A DNA stretch of 64,000 nucleotides from CAWJMN01 sp963844055 (lineage in GTDB: Bacteria > Planctomycetota > Planctomycetia > Pirellulales > Pirellulaceae): the NCBI GenBank assembly GCA_963844055.1, contig CAWJMN010000001.1, positions 3,968,001 to 4,032,000 of the forward strand. The letters run 5' to 3'. The notes under the pieces are model-generated. The model saw nothing but the letters and a program-made list of their open reading frames with translations, searched no databases and was not told the DNA's origin. A program made the position numbers and the translations under genes. How positions within the stretch are numbered: the stretch's first letter is position 1; each line of letters opens with the position of its first letter. This document shows positions 27,096 through 35,155 of this stretch, one piece after another.

Positions 27096-27850
27096 ATGAT
27101 GAAGATCTTGATGATCGCCGGCGTAGTGGGCTTTGTCGTTATTGCCGAAGTTGGCCTGGCCTATATGTTGATCCCGAGCACCAAGGATGTTCAGGCCTGG
27201 GCCGAGACACATGATGTTTCCGCCGAAGGGGGCGAGGCGAAAGCCGACGCACACGGCGAAGAGAAAAAAGCTGCTGACGGGCACGGCCATGGTGCCGAAG
27301 CCAAAGACAGCCATGGTGCTGCCAAGGGGGGTCACGGCGAAGCCAAAGCTGGCGGACATGGCGGTGGGCACGGAAGTGCCAAACCGGCCGCTAAACCCGC
27401 AGCCCATGGTGCTGAGCGGAGGCCACGGTGGTGGCGCACATGGTGCTGCTCAGCGGTGGGCATGGCGGAGGCCATGGCGGCGGACATGGGGCACCTGCAG
27501 GTCCTGTGGCACTAGGGAGCGGTGGAACTGGCCAATCCGAAAAGGACTTGGGCAAGTTCAACATCATGGTTCACCATCCTGCCCAGAACATGACGCTGAA
27601 GGTCAACTTCCACTTATGGGGAACCGTTTTGGAGGAAGACTATGAAGACGCTAGCGTGCTCATCACCCATGTGGAGCATCGTTTGCGTGACCAGGTTATC
27701 TACGAAGTTCGAAATTCGACGCCGGCGGACCTCACGGACCCCGGGTTGGGCTTGATCAAACGGAAGATTTTGGCGAAAACCAACGAGCTTCTCGGAAAAC
27801 CGATCCTTCAGAACATTATCTTCAGTGATTTTACGTATCTGGAGCAGTAG
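27096..27850 (+). CDS. fliL: Basal-body protein FliL with His/Gly-rich linker, frame interrupted twice
   Basis: It starts MMKILMIAGVVGFVVIAEVGLAYMLI, a single transmembrane helix, and ends with the FliL domain (KVNFHLWGTVLEEDYEDAS ... KILAKTNELLGKPILQNIIFSDFTYLEQ). Between them is a periplasmic linker rich in His, Gly, Ala and Lys. The reading frame breaks in this linker at GCTGAGC (27411-27417) and again at GCTCAGC (27448-27454). Removing the fourth base of each restores GCTAGC and a continuous ASGGHGGG ... ASGGHGGG repeat. FliL normally stabilises the stator at high load. The conserved C-terminus after two unbalanced insertions argues that the gene is functional in the cell. Confidence 0.85.
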
Positions 27851-27883
27851 ACGCGGTTGAGACTAGCCTAGGAATGGACTCCG

Positions 27884-28492
27884 ATGGCAGACCAAGAAAA
27901 GATCAGCCAAGACCAAATTGAAGAACTGCTTCGCCAGGCGCAAGCAGCAGCTGGAGTTGCGCCTGCTGCACCCTCTGCAGCTGCCCCTTCGGCAGCGAGC
28001 GGTGGTGCTCCTGTTGCGACGATGGCCCCGCCACCCGCGACCGCTGCTTCCGCACAAGGGGCCAAGCCGAGTTCCGCCACCGGTTTTCAGGCCGGACCCT
28101 CTTCGGTGGGCGATGATATTAGCTACCTGCTACAGCAGGCAGAACAAGCGATCGCATCTGTCGATGACCCGATTGATAATGCGATTGCCGGAATCAGCAC
28201 ATTCTCGTTCCGAGACTTTGGCGGCGCACCCGCCTCTCACGAGAAGGCGTCGCTGGAACTGCTGCAAGACGTCGACCTGGACCTGCGAATTGAGCTGGGC
28301 CGAACGGAAATGTATCTGGAAGACATCTTGAAGTTGAAGCGTGGCTCTGTCGTTTCGCTCGACAAGCTGGCAGGAGACCCGGTTGATATCTATGCCAATG
28401 GACGGCTGATCGCTCGGGGCGAAGTGCTGGTTCTTAACGACAACTTTTGTGTACGTGTCGCCGAACTTTTAACGGGAGATGACGCTGCTTAA
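27884..28492 (+). CDS. fliN: Motor switch protein FliN (FliY-like N-terminus)
   Basis: A 202-residue protein. The C-terminal 85 residues are the FliN SpoA domain: LLQDVDLDLRIELGRTEMYLEDILKLKRGSVVSLDKLAGDPVDIYANGRLIARGEVLVLNDNFCVRVAEL. The N-terminus reads EKISQDQIEELLRQAQ, like the LSQDEIDALL motif by which FliM and FliY bind CheY-P. An Ala/Pro-rich linker joins the two. FliM, which normally lies between fliL and fliN, is absent here. This FliN might carry the CheY docking role, or fliM may be elsewhere. Confidence 0.9.
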   Translation: MADQEKISQDQIEELLRQAQAAAGVAPAAPSAAAPSAASGGAPVATMAPPPATAASAQGAKPSSATGFQAGPSSVGDDISYLLQQAEQAIASVDDPIDNAIAGISTFSFRDFGGAPASHEKASLELLQDVDLDLRIELGRTEMYLEDILKLKRGSVVSLDKLAGDPVDIYANGRLIARGEVLVLNDNFCVRVAELLTGDDAA

Positions 28493-28623
28493 TGCGCTTG
28501 AAGGAGGCGAGATGTCGCATCGTTTTTGCGTCGTAGTGAGCAAAACGATCGGCCTAGAAGATCTCACCCTCTTTATCGCCGCATGACCCGCTGAACCTTA
28601 ATTTTTGTTGAAGAAAAGCAAGG

Positions 28624-29580
28624 ATGCTTTTGTCAAGAAACCCTCTACCACTGATGCTTGCACTTGGCCTTGGGGCTTTGTCCTTCGCAGCGAATGCGCA
28701 GGAGAACGGCGATGCACGGACCGGAGGAGTTTACGGACGGCACAAGACGATGGCTACCGAGCCGTCGAACTATACGACGCGGCGCAGCCCTGGCATTGGC
28801 AACACGACTCGCGTGGCCGCTGAGGACGAGCGAAGCAACAGCAGCGTAGTTGCATCGCCTGCTAAGCCGAACGTCAAGAACTTCCCGAAGTCGCCGCGGC
28901 CTAGTATCCTGGCGCAGCCACACTTTTTGGAAACGCCGGCGGAACGCAATTCCTCGATGGAAATTGTTGCGGATGAACGGCCAGCACCGCGCAGCAAAAC
29001 ATCTAAGCGAGACGCGAAGTCTGCAGAACCGTATCCGGTTTCGACGGCCTCGGCAGAATCGCCCTTACGTTCGGAGACGAATGCGAATCGCAAGCCGGGA
29101 CTACGCCTTGCAGCACCTGCTTCACCTGCGACTCGGACCGCCAAGGGATCTGGGGCAACAGCAACCGGCAGCACCATCACTACAACGATGGCGAGCTTGG
29201 GAATTGTGCTGGGAGCGTTTTTGGCGGTGGCATGGGTATGTCGCAAGCTGTCGCCTACTTCGGCAGGACCACTTCCCAAAGAGGTTTTGGAGCTACTTGG
29301 GCGGACGTCGTTGGGAGGACGCCAGCAGTTGCAGCTGATTCGGCTGGGGAACAAATTGGTGCTGGTAGCGGTTAGTGTTTCGGGAGTTGAAACGATCAGC
29401 GAAGTGGATGACCCCGTCGAAGTGGAGCGGATGCTTCAGCTTTGCCGACGTGAACAACCAGGCAGCGTTAGCGGTACTTTTTTGGACTTGGTTTCGCAGC
29501 TCGAGAAGGCTCCGGTACTGGCTGGTTTTGTCGATCGCGGAAAAGTGAACAAGGCCTTGCCCGAAGGAGGCCGCAAATGA
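28624..29580 (+). CDS. fliO: Flagellar export protein FliO
   Basis: A 318-residue protein. It opens with a signal peptide (LPLMLALGLGALSFAANAQ), has a long disordered exported segment (about residues 25-185), a transmembrane helix (TTTMASLGIVLGAFLAVAWVC) and a short cytoplasmic domain with LLGRTSLGGRQQLQLIRLGNKLVLVAVSVSGVETISEVDDPVEVERML, the FliO signature. It assists assembly of the FliP-FliR pore. Typical FliO is about 130 residues, so the long exported segment is unusual. It overlaps fliP by four bases. Confidence 0.85.
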   Translation: MLLSRNPLPLMLALGLGALSFAANAQENGDARTGGVYGRHKTMATEPSNYTTRRSPGIGNTTRVAAEDERSNSSVVASPAKPNVKNFPKSPRPSILAQPHFLETPAERNSSMEIVADERPAPRSKTSKRDAKSAEPYPVSTASAESPLRSETNANRKPGLRLAAPASPATRTAKGSGATATGSTITTTMASLGIVLGAFLAVAWVCRKLSPTSAGPLPKEVLELLGRTSLGGRQQLQLIRLGNKLVLVAVSVSGVETISEVDDPVEVERMLQLCRREQPGSVSGTFLDLVSQLEKAPVLAGFVDRGKVNKALPEGGRK

Positions 29581-30509
29581 CCAATCGTATCTGTCTTACG
29601 TCTTTTGAACGCAAATCCAATCCAACGTGCGCCGCATGTGCCTTGCAAGTGGTGCGAGCATGGCTGCTGTGGATCAGTGTTGCGAGCTGTTTTCTGCTGA
29701 GTACAACGAACACGGCATTTGCGCAAGTTTCTTCGCCGCGATCTCTGAGCGGCGAAGTGCCAGCAGCACCTAGCCCCCCTACACCGCCTGATGCGGTGAA
29801 GGATTTGCTGACGAATGGGCCGGAGACATGGGTGAGCCCCCAACGGCTTAGTTCCTCGCTGCAGGTGATGCTGCTGTTGACGGTGCTTAGCCTAGCGCCG
29901 GCCATCTTGCTAATGACGACGAGCTTTGTGCGGATCATCGTTGTACTTGGCCTTTTGCGACAGGCGCTTGGTACGCAGCAATTGCCGCCAAGTCAGGTAA
30001 TGACCGCTTTGGCGATGTTCATGACGATCCTGGTGATGACGCCAACCTGGCGGGCAGTCTATGACGAGAGCATTGGACCTTATACCAATGGAAAGATTAC
30101 GAACGTTGAAGATGCCTTCAACGCAGGGGTCTTGCCGCTGAAGCGGTTCATGAGCCGGCAAATTGAAATGGCCAACAATAGCCAAGATGTATGGCTGTTT
30201 TACGGCTATTTGCCGGAGGGACAGCGGTCGGCAGAACTTCCCGAGACGTACGATGAAGTTCCGCTACAAGCGATTTTACCGGCGTTCATGCTCAGCGAAC
30301 TGAAGGTCGCCTTTTTGATTGGGTTTCAGATCTATTTGCCGTTTTTGATTTTGGACATTGTTGTTTCTAGCGTGACGATCTCGATGGGCATGATGATGCT
30401 GCCGCCTGTCATGATCTCTTTGCCGCTCAAACTTTTGCTGTTTGTGCTGGTGGATGGCTGGAACCTGATTGTACGCATGCTGCTGGAAAGTTTTGGGCCA
30501 CCGATATAG
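29577..30509 (+). CDS. fliP: Flagellar export-gate protein FliP
   Basis: A 310-residue pore subunit of the flagellar type III export gate. It has an N-terminal signal peptide, then LLLTVLSLAPAILLMTTSFVRIIVVLGLLRQALGTQQLPPSQVMTALAMFMTILVM, and the diagnostic C-terminal FMLSELKVAFLIGFQIYLPFLILDIVVSSVTISMGMMMLPPVMISLPLKLLLFVLVDGW. FliP, FliQ and FliR build the pore in the inner membrane. The start overlaps the fliO stop (ATGA). Confidence 0.97.
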   Translation: MTNRICLTSFERKSNPTCAACALQVVRAWLLWISVASCFLLSTTNTAFAQVSSPRSLSGEVPAAPSPPTPPDAVKDLLTNGPETWVSPQRLSSSLQVMLLLTVLSLAPAILLMTTSFVRIIVVLGLLRQALGTQQLPPSQVMTALAMFMTILVMTPTWRAVYDESIGPYTNGKITNVEDAFNAGVLPLKRFMSRQIEMANNSQDVWLFYGYLPEGQRSAELPETYDEVPLQAILPAFMLSELKVAFLIGFQIYLPFLILDIVVSSVTISMGMMMLPPVMISLPLKLLLFVLVDGWNLIVRMLLESFGPPI

Positions 30510-30568
30510 CCACGCCCTTTGGCAAGCGGTTTAAGGTTCCCCCTAGCAGTTAAGAAGGACTCGATGCC

Positions 30569-30844
30569 ATGTCAACCGATGAAGCAGTACAACTTGCCCA
30601 GCAAGCTATTTTGATGTCTTTGCTAATTGGGGCACCGATCTTGGTCGTCGGAATGCTGATTGGGCTTTTGATTGGCTTGGCCCAAGCACTTACGCAGGTG
30701 CAAGATCAGACGGTTGCTTTCGTACCGAAGATCATTGCGATGGTAGTGGCACTGTTTTTGGCTTTGCCATGGATGACCCAGAAGTTGGTGGAGTATTCCG
30801 AAGTGCTGATTGCCGGAATTCCGAAATCCATTGCGGGTGGATAA
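30569..30844 (+). CDS. fliQ: Flagellar export-gate protein FliQ
   Basis: A 91-residue protein with two transmembrane helices. LLIGAPILVVGMLIGLLIGLAQALTQVQDQTVAFVPKIIAMVVALFLALPWM carries the family's conserved QVQ(D/E)QT motif in the loop. Four or more FliQ copies wrap the FliP-FliR pore. A ribosome site (AAGGAC) lies just upstream of the ATG. Length and order (after fliP, before fliR) are standard. Confidence 0.96.
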   Translation: MSTDEAVQLAQQAILMSLLIGAPILVVGMLIGLLIGLAQALTQVQDQTVAFVPKIIAMVVALFLALPWMTQKLVEYSEVLIAGIPKSIAGG

Positions 30845-30881
30845 GCTCGCCCGGGATGGATGCGAATAGGATGCAGTGCTC

Positions 30882-31667
30882 ATGCCTTGGCTCTTGGCGT
30901 TATTCTTCAATCAGTTTTTGGTCTTCCTGCTGGTACTAACCCGCATTGGATCGCTGTTTATGGCGATGCCGTTTGTGGGATCTAACAGCGTTCCGATGCA
31001 AGTGCGCGTGTTCCTGGCGGTTGGGGTGAGTCTATTAATCACGCCACTGCAGTCGCATGTGGTTGTAGCGGACCCCGGAAACCTCGTGAACCTTACGGTT
31101 ATGCTGGGGCGAGAAGCGGTACTTGGCCTGGCGCTAGGGCTCGCAATCATGATTTTGCTGAGCGGAATGCAGCTGGCGGGCCAAGTGATGAGCCAGATGA
31201 GCGGAATGTCGCTGGCAGAAGTCACCGATCCTACGTTTGATACCACCGTGCCGATCTTTTCGCACCTGCTGGAACTTCTGGCACTGGCGGCATTTTTCTC
31301 CATCGGTGGACATCGGCAGCTTATTTCGGCCCTGCTGGGGTCGTTTGAGTGGATGCCTGCCGGAAGCGGAACGCTTCCTGACAATCTTGTGGCGGCGTTG
31401 GCGGAAGTCACGAGTCGCAGTTTTGAACTGGGCATTCGTGCGAGCAGTCCGGTGATGGTATCGCTGCTGCTGGCGATTTTGGTCGTTGCGCTGATTAGCC
31501 GTACGTTGCCGCAGCTCAATGCGATGGCGATTGGCATGAACTTCAATGCGATTATTGTTTTGGCGGTGATGGCCTTTTGCATGGGCTTTGCGACCTGGAT
31601 TTTTCAGGATGAAACCGCACGCGTGATGGATGTTGTCAGTCAGACCTTTTTGCCGGCGGAGAGCTAA
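30882..31667 (+). CDS. fliR: Flagellar export-gate protein FliR
   Basis: A 261-residue, multi-helix membrane protein. FLLVLTRIGSLFMAMPFVGSNSVPMQVRVFLAVGVSLLI and AIMILLSGMQLAGQVMSQMSGMSLAEVTDP are typical FliR segments, with the conserved GQ(I/V)xxQMGxxxAxxxDP motif. It is the single-copy centre of the export pore. I prefer the ATG at 30882; a GTG two codons upstream (30876) is equally in frame and close to the AGGA ribosome site. It ends four bases before flhB. Confidence 0.93.
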   Translation: MPWLLALFFNQFLVFLLVLTRIGSLFMAMPFVGSNSVPMQVRVFLAVGVSLLITPLQSHVVVADPGNLVNLTVMLGREAVLGLALGLAIMILLSGMQLAGQVMSQMSGMSLAEVTDPTFDTTVPIFSHLLELLALAAFFSIGGHRQLISALLGSFEWMPAGSGTLPDNLVAALAEVTSRSFELGIRASSPVMVSLLLAILVVALISRTLPQLNAMAIGMNFNAIIVLAVMAFCMGFATWIFQDETARVMDVVSQTFLPAES

Positions 31668-31670
31668 TCC

Positions 31671-32753
31671 ATGGCCGATGAAGGTCAAGATAAAACACAC
31701 GAAGCCACCCCGTATCGGCGTCAAAAGGCGATCGAAGAGGGACAGGTTGCCAAAAGCCAGGACTTAACCTCAGCGACGTTGCTTTTGGTTGCGCTAACTG
31801 CCATGTGGTATATGGGGGGACCGCTTACGGAGAGCTTGGGCCGCGTGACTCGCGAGCATCTTGCGGGGCATGCTTGGATCAAGATTCAAGATATTGCTGT
31901 CACGAACCACCTGGTTACCGTCGCCTGGGAAGTGGGGCGGTACTTGCTGCCGATCTTGGGACTGATTGCGTTGGCGGGAGCCAGTGTGCATGTGGCGCAG
32001 AGCGGACTGCTGTTCTTGCCTGAGAAACTAGGGATGGACATCAATCGCATCAATCCCATGCAGAACTCGGGGCGGATTTTTGCGGTCTCGAACGTTATTC
32101 AGCTGCTGTTTGGCCTGATGAAGATTGGGCTGATCCTGATTGTGGCAGCTTGGAGCTTGTGGGGCGAAAAAGAAAAGATGATGGCGCTGGCGGAAATCAG
32201 CGTACCGGAGATCGCGGCGTATCTGTTTAGCTCTACGTTTTGGATCTGCCTGAAGATCGCGGTTTCGCTACTGATCTTGGCGGTCTTGGACTATGGCTAT
32301 CAGTACTGGAAGCATGAGCAGGACTTGCGAATGAGCACACATGAAATGCGTGAGGAATTGAAGAACCAACAGGGTGATCCGCAATTGATTGCCAGGCGAA
32401 AGGCGGTTCAGCGTCAGTTGATTATGAATCGCCTATCGAGCTTGGTACCCAAGGCCGATGTGGTGGTGACCAATCCGACCGAACTCGCCATTGCCCTTTC
32501 GTATGATCCCGAGAAGATGGCCGCCCCCATTGTGATTGCCAAGGGAGCAGGCGTACTCGCCCAGCGGATTCGCCGTTTGGCCCTGGAGAATGGCGTGCCT
32601 GTTGTAGAACGCAAGGCATTGGCACAAGCCCTGTACGCGAATGTGGATGTAAACCGCCCCGTACCTAATGAGCAATACGCAGCGGTGGCGGAAGTTGTCC
32701 GCTATGTGTATCAGCTGAAGGGGAAGAAGCTGCCAGGGCTTCAAGCCGCGTAG
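31671..32753 (+). CDS. flhB: Flagellar export switch protein FlhB
   Basis: A 360-residue protein. The N-terminus DKTHEATPYRRQKAIEEGQVAKSQDL is the family hallmark, followed by four transmembrane helices. The cytoplasmic domain contains the self-cleavage site. Here it reads VVVTNPTELAIALSY, so the normal NPTH is NPTE: the asparagine-proline pair needed for cleavage is kept but the histidine is replaced. FlhB switches export from hook to filament substrates when FliK measures the hook. It is the last gene of the flagellar block. Its 3' end overlaps the convergent sulfotransferase gene by 13 bases. Confidence 0.94.
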   Translation: MADEGQDKTHEATPYRRQKAIEEGQVAKSQDLTSATLLLVALTAMWYMGGPLTESLGRVTREHLAGHAWIKIQDIAVTNHLVTVAWEVGRYLLPILGLIALAGASVHVAQSGLLFLPEKLGMDINRINPMQNSGRIFAVSNVIQLLFGLMKIGLILIVAAWSLWGEKEKMMALAEISVPEIAAYLFSSTFWICLKIAVSLLILAVLDYGYQYWKHEQDLRMSTHEMREELKNQQGDPQLIARRKAVQRQLIMNRLSSLVPKADVVVTNPTELAIALSYDPEKMAAPIVIAKGAGVLAQRIRRLALENGVPVVERKALAQALYANVDVNRPVPNEQYAAVAEVVRYVYQLKGKKLPGLQAA

Positions 32754-33877
32754 CCAAAACGCTTGAAGTACTCGGCCCATCGTTCTTGAATGATCGCCTT
32801 GGTGGCGTCATCGAGTTCATGCTTGTTGGCCTTGTAGTCTTTTTGCTTGCCAGTGAAGACTTCTAGCTTTGGCTGGAGCTCTTCAAAGCCTTCGAGATTT
32901 AGCTGTGCGTAAGCACGGCGCACTTCTTCGATGGGGTTCTTGACGAGGTCTTCGTACCGGATCTCGCAAAGCGAGGTCGCAGGGATTTGCTTGCACTGCG
33001 AGTTGTAGCCTTCATACATATTGTTGAGGCAGCGGAAAACATAGTCTTCTACGCCCTTGTGCTTAGGCCAGTGAAGCGATTGGACTTCGTCTAATGACTT
33101 CCAGAGACGTACCGTCGAAGAAAACAATTGGTAGGGATTGCGCGAGATGTGAATGAACTTGGCGCCGGGGTACATCTTGCTGAGGATTTCGAGTCGGCCA
33201 GTGTGTGGGGGTGACTTCAGCAGGAGTTGCTTGCTGGTACGGAAGGTGATCATCTGAATGAAATGGGAAAGAGCTTTTTCAAAGTCTGCCCGTTCTTCAG
33301 GAGAGGCCTTCTCCATGTTGAAGAGTTGTTCGTAGGGAGGCGGATCATTGCAAAACGCCATTCGCAGGTAAGGAGTCTTTGCGCCGAGGGTTAAGAGGGC
33401 AAACTCATCCTCTTGCGGACGATCCCAGCCCATTGTCATGTCATCCATCGGACGCTGTTTCGGCATCAAGAAGCCGCAGTACTTGCCAATTAGCCATTCC
33501 GTTAAGAGGAAATGGTGCGGAGCAAAACATTGATAGGTATTGGGCGTAACGAACCGATCATCCTGGGCAAGTAGTTCGTGCAGATAGGTGGTGCCGCTGC
33601 GCCAGTGCCCCAAGATGAAGACGGGAGGGTGCGTGATCTTGGCTTGGGCGATCTGCTTGCCGTAGATCAGGGACTGCATGGTGCCGAGAATGGAGTTCGT
33701 CGGCGTGATGAGGCTGATCAGAAAGGCCATCGGCCAACGGATGGGGTGAACCCGAAATTGATGCGCAGCGCAAAGCTTCATCCAGTCGCCAAACCGCATT
33801 CCATGCCAGAACCGAGGGCTCCACCAAGGATAGTTGTTGAGCTTCTTTTCTTTGCGAGGTGCTGGGACGTTTGACAT
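32741..33877 (-). CDS. Sulfotransferase family protein
   Basis: A 378-residue protein when started at the ATG at 33877. The PAPS 5'-phosphosulfate loop is GHWRSGTTYLHELL (about residues 88-101), and the 3'-phosphate motif is FIHISRNPYQLFSSTVRLW. RTSKQLLLKSPPHTGRLEIL is characteristic of the bacterial and animal carbohydrate sulfotransferase group (Sulfotransfer_3). It would transfer sulfate from PAPS to a sugar or other hydroxyl; the substrate is unknown. Planctomycetes are rich in sulfated-glycan enzymes, so an envelope glycan is plausible. It is convergent with flhB and divergent from comB. Confidence 0.87.
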   Translation of the reverse strand: MSNVPAPRKEKKLNNYPWWSPRFWHGMRFGDWMKLCAAHQFRVHPIRWPMAFLISLITPTNSILGTMQSLIYGKQIAQAKITHPPVFILGHWRSGTTYLHELLAQDDRFVTPNTYQCFAPHHFLLTEWLIGKYCGFLMPKQRPMDDMTMGWDRPQEDEFALLTLGAKTPYLRMAFCNDPPPYEQLFNMEKASPEERADFEKALSHFIQMITFRTSKQLLLKSPPHTGRLEILSKMYPGAKFIHISRNPYQLFSSTVRLWKSLDEVQSLHWPKHKGVEDYVFRCLNNMYEGYNSQCKQIPATSLCEIRYEDLVKNPIEEVRRAYAQLNLEGFEELQPKLEVFTGKQKDYKANKHELDDATKAIIQERWAEYFKRFGYAA

Positions 33878-34244
33878 GGCGGCAAAACCTAAGAAGAGGG
33901 AAAAGCAGACGGGGCTAGGGCTGCCGTTGGTTGCGGGATTCAAACCGGTGCAAAAATGTAGCGATCCGAGAGTATCATCTATCTTAAAATCGGATGGCTG
34001 CTTTGAAGTGCCACATGGTAATCCAATTTTCATTTTCTCTTGACAAAGAATAACACCCAAGGCCCCCAATTTGACGCGATGCTATCGAATTTTCGGGGCA
34101 AATTCAGGATTCCAGATTTCAACTCACAGTTTAGAAAAAATGGGTCGACTGCGAAAGTTGCCTGCGAGCGGTCCAAGGCATTGCAACGAGCAGAAAGCGG
34201 GCTATTTTTGAGACTTACTTGGTTCCACCCCTTCGAGGTTATCC
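33878..34244. other. Divergent promoter region between sulfotransferase and comB
   Basis: About 370 bases with no coding signal. It is AT-richer than its surroundings, as expected for promoters of the two divergent genes. GAGG at 34235-34238 is the likely ribosome site for comB. No clear -35/-10 pair was recognised. Confidence 0.45.
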
Positions 34245-34993
34245 GTGTCTAAATCGACGATTTCGGTTCACTTGTTGCCGTGCCTAGTAGAGCCTGAAGC
34301 ATTGGCTGGCAAGGCTGTGGTAGTGATTGATGTGCTGCGGGCGACGACGACAATCGTGCATGCGCTGGGGGCAGGAGCGACGGCGGTTGTCCCTTGCCTT
34401 GAAATTGCAGAAGCCCGGCAGAAGCAAAGCGAAGCCGGTGGCGGCCTGCTGGGGGGCGAGCGTGGCGGGGTAAGGATTGAAGGCTTTGATTTGGGAAACT
34501 CCCCCACGGAGTACACACCGACCCGCGTTGGGGGCAAGACGATTTTTTTCACTACCACCAATGGGACGAAGGCGATGCTACGCTGCCGTTTGGCCAGCAA
34601 GGTGTGGATGGGGTCGTTTGTGAACCTTTCGGCAGTTTGCCATGAGCTGGCTGTAGCGAAACGCAGATCGACATCGTCTGTGCGGGGACGGACGGCCAAG
34701 TGACACGCGAAGATGTGCTGGTGGCGGGGGCGATTGTGGACGAACTGAGCCGCCTAGCCCCTTCAGCGGGCTGGGTGCTTAATGATCAGGCGGACATCGC
34801 GGCGGATGCGTGGCGGTTACTGGTGCGAAATTTAGCGGAGCGTGGGCCCCTGTCGCAAGCGATGCGGGAAAGCCGCGGCGGGCGCAACTTGATTGAGCTG
34901 GGACAGCAAGATGACATTGATATAGCTGCCCAGATAGACAAGTTTACCATCGCGCCCCAGCTGGATCTGAAACGGTGGCGAATTGAGGCCTAA
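34245..34993 (+). CDS. comB: 2-phosphosulfolactate phosphatase ComB, frame interrupted at 34650-34657
   Basis: ComB family protein: VVVIDVLRATTTIVHALGAGA at the N-terminus, then GFDLGNSPTEYTP, FFTTTNGTKAMLRC and, in the other frame, IDIVCAGTDGQVTREDVLVAGAIVDEL. The first frame runs off to a stop at 34703. Joining at 34650-34657 (GCTGTAGC) by removing two bases to leave GCTAGC gives CHELASETQIDIVCAGT, the expected line. The enzyme removes phosphate from 2-phosphosulfolactate, a coenzyme M precursor step also found in many bacteria. It starts with GTG at 34245, preceded by GAGG. Confidence 0.82.
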
Positions 34994-35155
34994 GTGGCTA
35001 TTTTGCGGGCGTTTTCTTCTTTCTCCTGGCATGGACCGGGCGAGGCCTGGCGGAGTAAAATGCTGGGTTTAGTTGGCGGCGAAAGCTTGGCCCGCCAACG
35101 ATGTCAGCATGCGATACGATTTTTCGGTACCCTCCTTTTTGAGATTTGAACTGTC

